Source: Haemonchus contortus
Lineage: Eukaryota > Nematoda > Chromadorea > Rhabditida > Trichostrongylidae
DNA: 64,000 nucleotides
Assembly (NCBI GenBank): GCA_000469685.2
Contig: LS997562.1
Location: 32,943,715-33,007,714 of the forward strand
Reading direction: 5' to 3'
Below the pieces are notes generated by a model. That model was not told where the DNA came from and searched no databases. It was given only the letters and a program-made list of their open reading frames with translations. Positions 1-11,700 of the stretch are shown piece by piece (within the stretch, counting starts at the first letter, position 1; every line of letters begins with the position of its first letter). Position numbers and translations under genes: made by a program.

Positions 1-1658
1 AAGTGAGAACACTCTTCCCTTTGGACACTCTTCATAAAATTGGAGCGAGGTCCGCCCTTGAAGTGGAGTAGTGCAAGATTCTTGAAGGGTCAACATATGG
101 GTGGGGCGGGGGATGTACCTCACTCGCGTGCTGGTAAACGAGCAATCTAAACTTTAGCAGATGAAGAGACCTGGAATCTCAGGCTTAATCCTTGGTCATT
201 TCTAGACCAGGAGGCTACAAACTACAGAGGGCAGGTATGTATGCCCCAGATCTTCAGGCTCATACCACGACTTCAGCGACCTGAACTGAACAGGAACTCG
301 ATTGTTCTGTGGGAAGTTCGCTCATTAGGCTCAACGGGTTTGACAATTGGCGACTTATTTGACACATGTCTGACAGCAACCAGCCATTTCAAACCAGTTC
401 GGTCACTCCACGGAAGAAACCTCAATTCGATCACGCAGACTTTCAAGGCAGATGGGTGGAGAAAGAGGATGAGGGATAGGCTTTAACTGTTCAGTCTGAG
501 GGAGAGAGGAAGTGGGAAGGAAAGATTACTGACCCACTGTACTCGTACGAGTTTACTTTCACTCATGCGCATCTGGGAAAACTCGCACTGCACCAGCACG
601 AGTCTACGTTAAATGGCGCGTTCGGTCCTTCCAGTCAATTACCAGTAATATTTACAACTTTTATTGATAAAACTGCATCTATATACCGTCGTGATCTTCT
701 CCCAAACACCGCAGGAAAAGAGAACGCAGTCCCAGACCAACTGTAATATATTGCACCATCACCTCCACGGAAACCCGTTGAGTCGTCAGCGATTGAGCCA
801 TCTCTTCCCAACATTCTTAAGTGTTTATGGACATAGGGGATGGTATGCTGGGGATGATCACAAGCAGGAATCCATCTAATGAGCCGATTTACAATGTGGT
901 TAAACCACATTCTTGTCTACCAGCTGATTGATTTACTAGTAATCTAAGCGGCAAATACATCAGCTAACCAGCCATTATGTCAGTCATGACTAAGAAATAC
1001 ACCAGGGATGTTAATTCGCCTTTGTCGTTGTCATCAGTTCGCGGAGTTAAGAGGGAAAACTGGACAATCGGGTGGTAATGGAGGGTTCTTAGATAACAAC
1101 CAGCTTGGCACCATATTGCACAGCACCTAAAAAAGCTAGAAAGTCGCTCGCAGCCCTCAATACGATCGGGGAAGCAATTCGAGGGAACTTATTCGATCCG
1201 CTCATTGCAGGGAAATTCTGGTCTCCTCTACGAGGTACACTATCTACCCTGGGAGAAGTGAAGTTCCAGTCCCTTATTTCCGTATTATGGCGAAAGCGGT
1301 AATGGTAAGTAGCGTACGCCATCAAATGGTCCGGGAAAGGAATCCCAAATCGATACTCGCCCAGACCAACCTAACCTTCCATCACTCCGGGGTTGCACTG
1401 GTACCAGAATAGTCTGAGAGGACAGAAGCACTAATTTGCTCATCAGCTGGCCACCGCAACTCATTTTCTAGTCCACATGAGCATTGGAAACGCCACCACG
1501 ATTCTTTTGAATGAAAGTCGAAGGCGGGGCGCATCCCAAAACGGAATGTTGATCAACGGCAGAAAACTTGAACCTTTACCTTCGTATACACTCAATAGTA
1601 CGGCTCGTTAAGCCAGTCGCTTGCCATTTCCACCTTTTAGTCAGGGATCATTACTCAC
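1..1658. other. 3' flank of the IP6 kinase gene, no gene recognised
   Basis: This is where the terminal coding exon of the minus-strand IP6 kinase is expected, but no segment matching the family's final Gly-Pro-Asp/Gly-Leu motif was found on the minus strand. The short open frames here have no recognisable homology. A SINE copy occupies about 1289-1560. The last exon may lie beyond the left edge or may have diverged beyond recognition by eye. Confidence 0.5.
1289..1560 (+). repeat. SINE family A copy
   Basis: This stretch aligns by eye with the other family A copies in the window. Shared blocks in order are a tRNA-like head with a degenerate B box, a block resembling TGGTACCAGAATAGTCTG, a block around GGCCACCGCAACTCAT, and a tail with CCACCACGATTCTTTTGAA followed by GGGGCGCATCCCAAAACGG. 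Confidence 0.6.
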
Positions 1659-4600
1659 CTGCGCAAATCCGGGCAGAGTCGAATGGGCAAAGTCGATGAG
1701 CCGTAACCGAATTGCATCGTCTGTAGTCGAATCGGCAGCATCGGCATCGAATGCAAACAGTAGTGATGACGAGAAGAAGCGATACCCGGTGCATTCCATG
1801 AGGGTCGCTCTCAATTCACGTAGTCTGAAATTTTTTCGTATCAATCATTAGAAATCCGTTTTTTGAAATTTTCGAAGAGTTCCAGCCGAATTCACACCAA
1901 AAATGAATCAAAGTGTGCGTTTATTCGCGCTTTAAACCCGAAAACTATATCGTTTAAAAATCCCTAAAAGACGATTGTTGCAATCAGGCCACTAACATTT
2001 TCTTTTGAACAGTGGGGAAAGAAAACTGACGATTTTCCATATAAATCATTGTGGCCACTCTATATGGACCAAACTGGAAAACTTCGTTGAAGAAAACAAA
2101 AATTTAACGCTCTGAACGGTCATCACGTACGGTTTTTAACGAGTTTGAATATCAAATTCAAAGATATTCAACGCCTAGAAACTCCATTAGGAAACCGCAA
2201 AACACCTGAGATCACGAAAATTAAAATTAATGAAGGCGATATAAGGAAGAACCAGAAAACCCTTGCTACCATGTCCGATAAGAGCACGGTTGACGATATT
2301 TTGGTTGAATCAATTTTATGTTTAATAATGGAAGTCTAGATTAGTGCATTGGTGAGAGCGTGGAATTCCGCAGAATTTTTGATCATTCTTGGCGCTGATT
2401 AGAGTGGTAGTTTGAGGGAAAATATGACGACGAAATTGGCATAGGAGGGACACATGGACGAGATTTTAGACATGGTCAACTGCGTAAAAAGCTGGTTACA
2501 GTAGGCAAGAAATGCATTGTCCTCCAGTACCGTCAAGGGTGGGGACATTCCTTCACCCAACGAGAAAACTCACACACCTTTCCACTCGTGGGAATGTAGA
2601 GAACAGAATAGCTAAAGCATGGATTTTCAAAATACATTGTATCACCCAAGGCCGAGCGGAGGTGGTGAAGTGACATGTGGCGCACCATATCACACGCACG
2701 GTTACGGGTTCAAATCCTGGATCGATATCCGCCTCGGCAAACCAAGGCGCACATCCCTCCAGGGTCGGTTAATTGGCACCAGACTCGTCTGGGTGACTGA
2801 CTTATACATCGGCCTGCCACCGTAGTTCATTGTATAGGCCACATACGCATTCAATACTCCACTACGATTTCGGATGGAAGTCGGAATGCATGGGGCCATC
2901 CCGTAGACGGGATTGATTTACACTTCAAAACCTTATCGTTAAGATTTTTATCAGCCAAGACGATCAGCTGTTCGTATTTTCACTAATCACGCTCCTTAGT
3001 GAAGAGTACAGCTTATACAGGTCACTCGAACACGGTTGCTTCCAGCCGGATACCATTTGAGCCTTTATTACTCCCCACTTGGACCGTTTTTCAATCCAGC
3101 TAGGCTTATATGCTATCCGTAAAAGCCGGAGATTCTTCAGAGTAGGAACTCTGAGAAAGCGCTGTTATCACGGACTGTGCTTTTAATGCTAACGCTGTCC
3201 AAACCAAATGTGCCGGTGAGGCTATAAATCGGACCGAAACTAGCATTTCTCACATGGATTATCCCAATCGCCATCGCAATGCAAGCGCTAAAATATGGGT
3301 CTAAGAACTTTTACGAGGTTCTAATGGGCAATCTTTGGACCGTCGTTAAGGCATAGCACGTATGCACATTAATTCCTACCCTGCAAAAGCTAGTCCAGTG
3401 ATCGATCACCTTCCATTGAGCCTATTCAACATAATTCACCAGGGACATGCCAAAAAAGAGAAACAATTACAAGTATAGATATTTTTTTCGGTTTTTAATA
3501 CGAATTGTTCCCATTTACTCATTCCATCTTGGTTTCCTTCTCAATTTTGAAGTTATTTACTCAGATTGAACTTCGAGGGGCTCGTTATTCCTTCCCATCA
3601 TCCGTTGATGGTATAACCAAGAATCACTCGGCCGACAGCTGTTCGCCCAGGTTTTATATCATTTTGACTAAAGTAACCGGTAAAAAAGCCAGCAAAAAAG
3701 GTGGAGTGAAGTGGAATCGCTGACCGTGACCGAACCAACTGTCATACTTTCAATTAAGGATAGGGTGGGCAGGATGATACTGGAAAAATTGGTCCCTGAA
3801 TGTCTTACGTGTACGCATATGGGCTACAGAAAATGATTTTCCTATTCCTGTTGCAGGAAAGCTATGTGAAGTGGTGAAATGTCCGGTCCACATCAATATC
3901 TTTTCAAGACGCGCCACGTACTCAACTTCCTTTTGCAATCGCAGCGGTTTTTGAATGCGTTTTGGTCAACCTAAGCAGTATTCAGCACCAGATACTAATT
4001 CTATCCTGCTACCATACGCACGGTAGCAACGTCACATGTCACTGCTTCTCCCTTGACTAGAAAAAAGGAAAAGGGCATAAACATGAGAAAGGGGAAAATC
4101 GAACTAAAATTCACGCCAGCTTCGCCGATATCATATGAAGGATAAGCGATTTTGTCGGGAAAACCACCACGTGAGCTTTCCCTCTATCAGCCTTGAAAAA
4201 CCAGAACATCTCGCCGAAATCCCTATTACCATCAACTTTAGTTCGCATTTCTAGTAAATGTAAGAGGAATTGATCCTTTGATCTTAGCCATAGCCTGGAA
4301 TCTCACACACATCTTGGACTTTCACAATAGCGAATAAAAGAATGAGAAAGAACTGGGTGAACGAAAATTAGGATATTGTCGTCGAATTTTCTAAAAGTGT
4401 GAGAAATATGTGTTAGTCTAAAAGGAACCGGTCGTTAGGGGTCGTAACCGCGGATATTAAAGAATAATTTTGTTTTAATCGGCATAAAAGCCTATATACC
4501 CTAACAGCCTAGCTCGAAACAGCTCTTTCAATACAAAAAAAACATAAATTGGGTAGATGTTGTGTCTTGGAGGAGAATTCAGTAGGGCTATAAATACTAT

Positions 4601-7454
4601 TCAAGAAAAATAAGTGGAAAAGGGGCAATACTCGAACAGAACGAGGATGAAATATGAAGCCGGAAAATGAGAAAAAAAAGCAGAAAAAGGTGGAAATTCC
4701 GATCGAGAAAACAGAGATGTGAACCAGAAAAGAAGGGCCAGCTGATGATAGACAAACTTGGCACAAAAAATGGCACCACAATGCGTTCAAGAGGGCCAAG
4801 CACAAGAATGGAATCAGGAAAGCGAAGGAATCCTGATGGAAAGGAAGGAAAGGAAGGTGTAGGCAGTAAGGTGGGAGGAACCGGTGGGTACTCAACACAA
4901 ACAGGAACCCTATAAAGATTCACTCTTCATGCTTCGAGCCAAGCCTTACAGGAGCACAAAGAATGAGAGAGCTGGCGGAGTTAGAACTTCCTACATTTCT
5001 CCTATATCTCCTTCTTCACAAGAAAGTACGAAGTTCTCCGGCACTGGTCAAATCCATTTCAGGGTGGGTCCACATATTTAACCTCTTCTCAAGAGCATGT
5101 GGCGGTTATATGCCCTAACCCGTCAAATTGTACAACCAAATAGTCTAGGAAAAAGTTTGGCAACGATAAGCACAAGGAGGGGAAACAATGAAACAACAAA
5201 AACAATACAAATCAGGAAGGGGGCCGGCTAACCGAAAGGAAAACATGGACTCGAAAGGGCAACAAGCAAACGTAAACAAGTATCTAGTAGAGATAAAAAA
5301 CTACATTAATTATCAACTACACTTATATTTATATTAACTCAATTAAGAAATTCGGAAAAAAAGATGTAAATTCCCACCTGTGTCTTAGACGAGCTGCTCG
5401 TCCGATTCCACAAGTGCGAACGAACTTTTGTAGATACGATCGGAATGCAGTCGCATCTATTCGTCGACCTTCGTGTTTATCAACAAAGGTGTAGGACTAT
5501 AATCATAAAAGTGTAAAAAAAGATCAATGTTTCGGATATCGAATGAGAAACATTGAGAAAATCACCTTCGTCCTCGATTCGTACAGCTGCATTCCAACAA
5601 TCCTCACTCCCAACGTCGCACTCGTTGACTCACGACATTTTCTAAGCTGACGATGGCGTTTAGACTCCGACGCATCGTCTCCGTGTTGCCTAAAGTGAAT
5701 GGCCTTCACAAATCAATCGAATAGTCCCTTGGTTTCCTACCTGGTTCCTATTTTGAGATCAAGGACACACGGCCGTGAAAACGTAGCAACAATATTGTTG
5801 AGTAAAATAAACCACGAATAAGACCCCTCAAGGAGCTTATGAACTACCTAAATCAGTACCTTTGAAAGTAGGTAAAATAGAGACGAGTAAAGGAGAAGCA
5901 CCGCCTCACCTTGCTTTGGCATTCAGCTGCCCAATAGTTGTTCGGGACGCGATCCGTGATCACCTCAACTCTGCCCGAATCGCCAATGCGAAAACGAACA
6001 GAGCCCGACCTTTTCAGTTTGGGATGGCATTCCACGACCGGCTCAGCGACCAAATGTAACTCGCCGTCATCGTCCACGGTGGCGCACACTCTGACTCTTC
6101 CTTAAACCGGTTGACATTTTAAGGAAAAAAAAGAGGCGAAAATTCAAATAATAGCGAGTCGAACCGCAATAGTCCGGTACAAATCTCCTCAAATTGTCGC
6201 CCATTAGCTCGTAGAAAGCGAGTTCCCTTGTGTTCATTGGCTTTGCAACATGGCCGTTGCATTGCAATAGTCCGAAATGACCTCCTACCTGGAAAACGGT
6301 GTTCAAAAAATATTTAGAATGAAATCCAAAATTATGACAAAGACCCGATGAGAAGGTCGTTTCTTTAATTGAGCATCCAAAATTTCTCTATTGAACATCA
6401 GAACTTCGCTTCGAAAATTTCTCGAGACAGCTAGTTCACCTATAAACGATTACGTTCCAAATGTGTCTCTAAAATGCCCAACCCAGCCTTTAGCCCCTTC
6501 GAAGTCGCCGAAGTATGATCTATTCCTAAAGAGTATCTTTTTAGAAACCCCAATTCACTGGTGAGCATAGGGGATTCGTGAAGACCGTAATTCGCCTGAT
6601 AAAAAGGCGAAAAGAGGTTTTTTCACCAAGTGGATACTGACTCGATCAATCGCCAATGTTTTTAGCGAGAAGTTTTCTTTTTTTCCTGCTTGCTCGTTAG
6701 TCGAGCCCACAAATGATTACGTAGTTGAATGCTTTTAAGATTCTTAATGGAAGCCCAATGCATGGCGCAGCCCGAAGAGGTAATGATTAGGATCGAGTGA
6801 TCATTTCAATGCTTTTTTGTTTACCGTTGTTTCTATCGAGAAGAATAAACTTTTGTATAGAAACCGAAAACATGTAAAAATGATGGAAGAGCAAACATTA
6901 CAAGCGATCAGCTGACTATAACATCCCCAAACCTTGGACCTGGTTACAGAGTACGGTAGAGTCCTTCACCAAGCAATTAAATGGGATTCTTGACTGAATT
7001 CCTTACACGCTATCGACAAAATGCCCCAACTCCTTCCAGTCGGTCTGACTTGGAACGTAACTATCTAACTTACTAAGTAAGAATGAAAATCGGAAAGCTC
7101 AAAAACCAAACAAAGAAAAAACAGTGAAAGGTCGACACTGGGGATACAATTTCAAAGCACGAACTTGTGAATCACTCAAAATGCACCTGACTTGTTTCCG
7201 TCAGGAAGCAAAGTACGCGTGCACGTCTCTTGCTACTAACCAGTACGGGGCAGTTTTCGTGACTTTTTACTCTCTAACAACATCGAACACATTCCGAAAA
7301 TCGGAAATAGTTATGTCTGACCTAACCTCAAGTCTTAAAGTATTTCCCACTCATTTCTCACCATAAAAGGAACTCTAAAAATCTGAAGGGATGAAAAATG
7401 GGTAAATAAAGCATTCCTTGAACCAACCTGATGTGGGAACCCAGATAACTCCAT
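1659..7454 (-). CDS. IP6K: Inositol hexakisphosphate kinase (3' end incomplete)
   Basis: This gene encodes a kinase that phosphorylates InsP6 to the inositol pyrophosphate 5-InsP7, a soluble cytoplasmic/nuclear enzyme of the IPK superfamily. Exons on the minus strand: 7454-7428, 6288-6165, 6100-5910, 5847-5741, 5689-5566, 5496-5378, 1824-1659. All junctions are GT/AG and keep phase, giving 286 residues. Residues 7-14 (PHQVGGHF) match the family N-terminus. The superfamily motif P-x3-D-x-K-x-G is at residues 140-148 (PCVLDLKIG), followed by the IP6K-typical RQHGDDAS and [14 protein letters not shown] and LIDFAHST (Asp 275) form the C-terminal metal/ATP site. Only the short end after LPGFAQ is missing; reading on past the donor at 1658 gives a stop after five residues. 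A 3.55-kb intron precedes the last exon found. The start ATG at 7454 lies 52 nt below a splice acceptor (7506-7507) that could take a spliced leader. The gene is divergent from syntrophin. Confidence 0.9.
1825..5377 (-). other. Long intron of the IP6 kinase gene
   Basis: This 3.55-kb intron has no coding sequence I can support. It holds a SINE family A copy (about 2659-2930) and a purine-rich stretch on the plus strand (about 4640-4870) that creates long but meaningless open frames on the minus strand. Confidence 0.6.
2659..2930 (+). repeat. SINE family A copy with intact B box
   Basis: The head carries the Pol III B-box-like GGTTCAAATCC at about 2707. It is followed by CCTCCAGGGTCGGTTAATTG, GGCACCAGACTCGTCTGGG, and the tail blocks TAGGCCACATACGCATTCAA and CCACTACGATTTCGGATGGA that recur in other copies. 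It lies inside the IP6 kinase intron in antisense orientation to the gene. Confidence 0.75.
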
Positions 7455-8762
7455 GTACCCGCGTCCACAACCGTCAGAAAACCAATTGAAGTATAACCGA
7501 GAATGCTGAAATGCGAAGTATTCATCTTGGGTACCACATAAAGCCAATGGGACCAATAAAAAAAGATGAAGGTGGTCATCATAGTGCGTGCAAATTGCAT
7601 GAAATGCAGTTTTCAGAAAAACCCGATCCCTCGAGAGAATTCGAAGCTGTCCGAAGGAAGTATAAAAAGATTCCATGGGAAAAACAAATGTCATGCGAAA
7701 CCAGAGGAAAGTGCGTAAATGCGAGATGGTCTCCTGGGTGGGTAATCACGGATAATCACATACATCAACATGGGGGAACAACGAAAAGGAGAAAAGCACA
7801 CTGAAAATGAGCGGAATTCTGTGATGGGAATAACAGGAAAGGAGAGGAGGCGCGCAGAAGTTGGGAACGGAAGAGGGAAAGACTGAAAGACGCGCAACGA
7901 CGACGAGGAAATCGATGACTGCATGTACAGCCAAGCCACACGAACCCCCACGTGGGAGAGAGAGTATTTTGCATCATCGTCGTCACAACAAACCTCCCTC
8001 CCATGCGGCTAACAAATCCTATTTACTCTGTAGCTAACTTGTCAGTAAATTGCCTTTGCTCAACCACATACTATAGGCTTAACGGGGCCTAGAGGATTAG
8101 GTCGCGCTATGGACAGGGAATTACCTCAGCTTATGGGTGTAGAATGTCCCACGAACCAGTGGGGAGAAACGATGAGTGACAAGTGAGCACAGCACAGAGC
8201 ACAGCAACGGTATTTATATAGCAGTTATGAAAAATGAACGGAACAATCCAACAACAGGTTTTCTTTGAACGAGAAAAGGAAACTAAATTGCGGTGATTCA
8301 CAGCAATCTGCAAACCGGGTCCCCGCTGAGGTTACAGTCCTGTACAGCTGTTGTCCAAGGCCAGACCACCCTGCTTGGTCTGGTTTGGGTTCAGCAAGGT
8401 TGCAAATCAAAAATTGCCATTACTCTGAGTGTAAACAGCCCCATTTCGTTTTTTTTTTCAAAACTCATTGCTAATGGTGGTCACGGGAGTTACCCGGGGA
8501 TTCAATTGTCTTCGAACCTCCAAACGACGTCCAATTAGTCCACAAAATCGACTCGACGCGCTAGGCAGCAGCAAGCCGTTTCGAGCATCGCAGTGCTGCT
8601 CACGAAGCTCGCCACTGATGGTGTAATATGAGAAATGGGTCGGGTGCGAGTATGAAGGAGAGGCAAGAGAAACGAGCGTCGACGCAGAGTGGACAGCTGG
8701 TTGGTGTGCTTCATTGAGGCACAAGAGAGAGGGCCGACTAGCCGGAGGGTGCGAGACAGTCG
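7455..8762. promoter_or_regulatory. Divergent intergenic region between IP6 kinase and syntrophin
   Basis: This 1.3-kb interval separates the two divergent start codons and must hold the 5' ends of both genes. A splice-acceptor-like TTTCAG on the minus strand (AG at 7506-7507) precedes the kinase ATG. A TATA-like run (TATTTATATA) is at about 8211-8220. No conserved coding segment was found. Promoter function is inferred from position only. Confidence 0.5.
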
Positions 8763-11700
8763 ATGGCGGCCATCCGAAGCGGTCTGCTCGAAGTCCTTGC
8801 TCATGGAGAATGGCATCGGGTTCATGCTATGCTCGATCCAACGGCCATCACTTTACAGGTCAGTGACTTACTCAATACTCTGGTCTACTTTTTAAAGAGT
8901 AATAATTGTATCTTTACTCTGGTGTAATTAACTTCCATCAAAGCTTCATCCTTTTATGTGCATAACCGAGAATTTTATCAAACCCCGTGAGAATAAGAAA
9001 ATTAATCTGTTCCACGTTGTTGCTCGCACCTTTCCCAGAGCAACTGTAGCTACCGTAACCTTGTATAATTCAGTTTTGATTTTTCTAAAGCAAAAAAAAA
9101 ATAACTTGATGCTTATGGTGTAAATACTATGTGTTCATTAACCTGCTTATCTATATTTTGTACTCGAGTTTTGTTGATATGTTTATGAATGTGAACCTCT
9201 CCTTCCCAAAATAGGGAGGTTCCACCCTACTGGTAAAAAAGGTACAGAACTTCAATTTCCTTCTCTGACTATGCAAAATTGTCTTGGATCTTCCCCCCAG
9301 TTGACTTCACCTGTACGGTAAACAACGATATAGTAGTTGTTCACCCTATACATATCCCTTCCGGTTAATCGAAGGTTCATTACGCAAATGATTTTATGTA
9401 CCCTTTTCCATCCAAACCCTTGATCCTATGCTTAACGAGTAAGTAGCTACTTTAAAAGTTATGGGAACCACTGTACATATAACGGAAGATGCTTGCACAA
9501 ATTTCATCTACTGCAGCTGCCTCCATATTGGCTGTCATCAGCGAAACCCATAATCCTAGGGAAGCTGACCAATACCTCATTTCCGGCTCAGTAAACATGT
9601 TTTCTTTTCTTATTTTCTTTCTACGTCAACATTATCAATGATGCAGCAGCATTTGAATAGAATCATATAAAGCAGTAAAACATATGACATCTTGGGTTTT
9701 ATTATTAATTCTTTAGCCTTTCTTTCACTCTCACCCTGCACAGTCATTTCTAATAATATTACGAATAATTTCACGTTGGCCAGAGCTCGCAACAAACCCA
9801 TCAGATCAGAGAAACTGTACGAAGACAAAAAATCACCGTCGCCTGAACTCTGCTAGGCTTAGCATCCCTAAGGAGGAAATCAAAAAATCACAATTATAAA
9901 TTCCTGATATTTCAGTGGGACTAGTTAGGCTAACGAACAGACATTGAAAACTCTTCAATGTTGTATTGAGCTTTCGATTTTAACCTGAATCCCAAAACCT
10001 TCTCAGTTCGGTTTGGAGATGCATTGTAGAAAAACAGAACCATCAATTTATTGAAGTTTTCCTTCCCTAAAGATTCGCATAATGAAGCCAAAATCTTTGA
10101 AAACCCCTTTTATCTTCTGCTGCTTCCAAACTGTATAGAATGAGAGGTGGCGTAGTCAATAGACTTAATCCCGACTCATCTAACAATAAGTCGCTATGAG
10201 AGCGAATCATCGGCTTTAGTAGGATTCGTCTACGTCGTGAACAATATCCTCAAGGACAATCAATAAATTAGGCAGTAGAAAAGACAAGCATGAACAGAAT
10301 ATTAATACTAGTAGCGTAATAGTAATGATAATAGTAATTACAATAATAGTAATAACAGTAATAATAATAATAATAATATTAACAGTATTAGTAATGAGCT
10401 GGAGTTGAACCAGGTACCGTGAACACTGCCTTCAATCTCTTGGAAGATGCTTCTCGGTTCGCCATTTTCAAGTAGGGAAAGCAGAAAAACAAATATTTGA
10501 AATTACCCACAACTTTTTAAAATTAAACTAACAGACCATTATAAACCTGAGGCAAAGGCAAGGACTTCAGCAATGGACTTATCCTTTTTTGAACAAAATT
10601 CTCACTTTGTATCGTACCCGATGCCCGATGCAATAGCCCACCTTATTATGCGTGACCACATATGTGGGCTCACCTCATAAAAGATTTCAGGTAATGGGGC
10701 AATAAGCTGCCTATGAAAACCGGGAAATGGGGGCAATGCAGAGCCGACTGGTAAACTAGGGGTCATGAGAAAAACTAAAGTTCAAGAAAGAAGCACATTT
10801 TGAAGGCAAACTTTAAGAGTAAATAAATATAAACAGGATTCAAATGCTTGGAAAAACAAGTGAGGGCAACACACCCTTGCTTCTCCATCTGACCCAAAAA
10901 TTTCCAGGTAATCGACACCGACCAAAGCCAGGAATTGGACGCCGAAAAAAGGACTGTTCGCGTTGTAAAGTATGACGGAAATGGTCTGGGGATCAGTATT
11001 AAAGGTGGACGGGACAACAATATGCCCATTATTATCAGGTACACCTAGAACTATTGCAGAACTACTCCTTCGACCTAAAATAGACTTCCTTTCTAGCAAA
11101 ATCTTCAAAGGAATGGCAGCGGATGCCACGGGGGAGCTATTCGTTGGAGATACAATCCTCGCAGTGAACGGGGAATCACTTATAGATGCCACACATGACG
11201 ACGCTGTACGAGCTTTGAAGAGAGCTGGCCGAGTGGTCGACTTATATGGTAACGGGAACGGATAAAAAATTGCTTACGTTTTGATAATGCTTAAAGTGCA
11301 AGTTCAGTGCAATACAAAAGGGATGAAGTAGTCCGGCGGGACAACGTCGTTGAGAAGATCGAGTGGGATGACGATACACGTGACAGAATCCGAGCCATTG
11401 GATTAAAACTTGCGTGCGTTGCTCGTGCTGGAGTTGATGCCGACGCTGAGGGCAGGATATTTGAGGTGAATGAAAGATGACTCCAGATGACGATGACGAG
11501 TTTGCTCAAAGAGTAGGGTTACAGATGCGAAGTCCATCTGGTCGTTACGCTTTGGCTTTTCGTTGTACCACTTCAGTGGAAGCCGATTCATGGTTCGAGG
11601 CTATTCATGGTTGCGCCAATGCCTTGTTAACACAAGCGCTAGCTCAGGTGGGGTAGTTATCACTGGAGAATTTATTCCTATTAGATGTGCTCTCACTCCT

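Noticed and set aside
4509..4923. Two long overlapping minus-strand frames (129 and 108 codons)
   Set aside because: They are Phe/Ser/Leu/Pro-rich translations of a purine-rich strand inside an intron, with no splice structure or family match.
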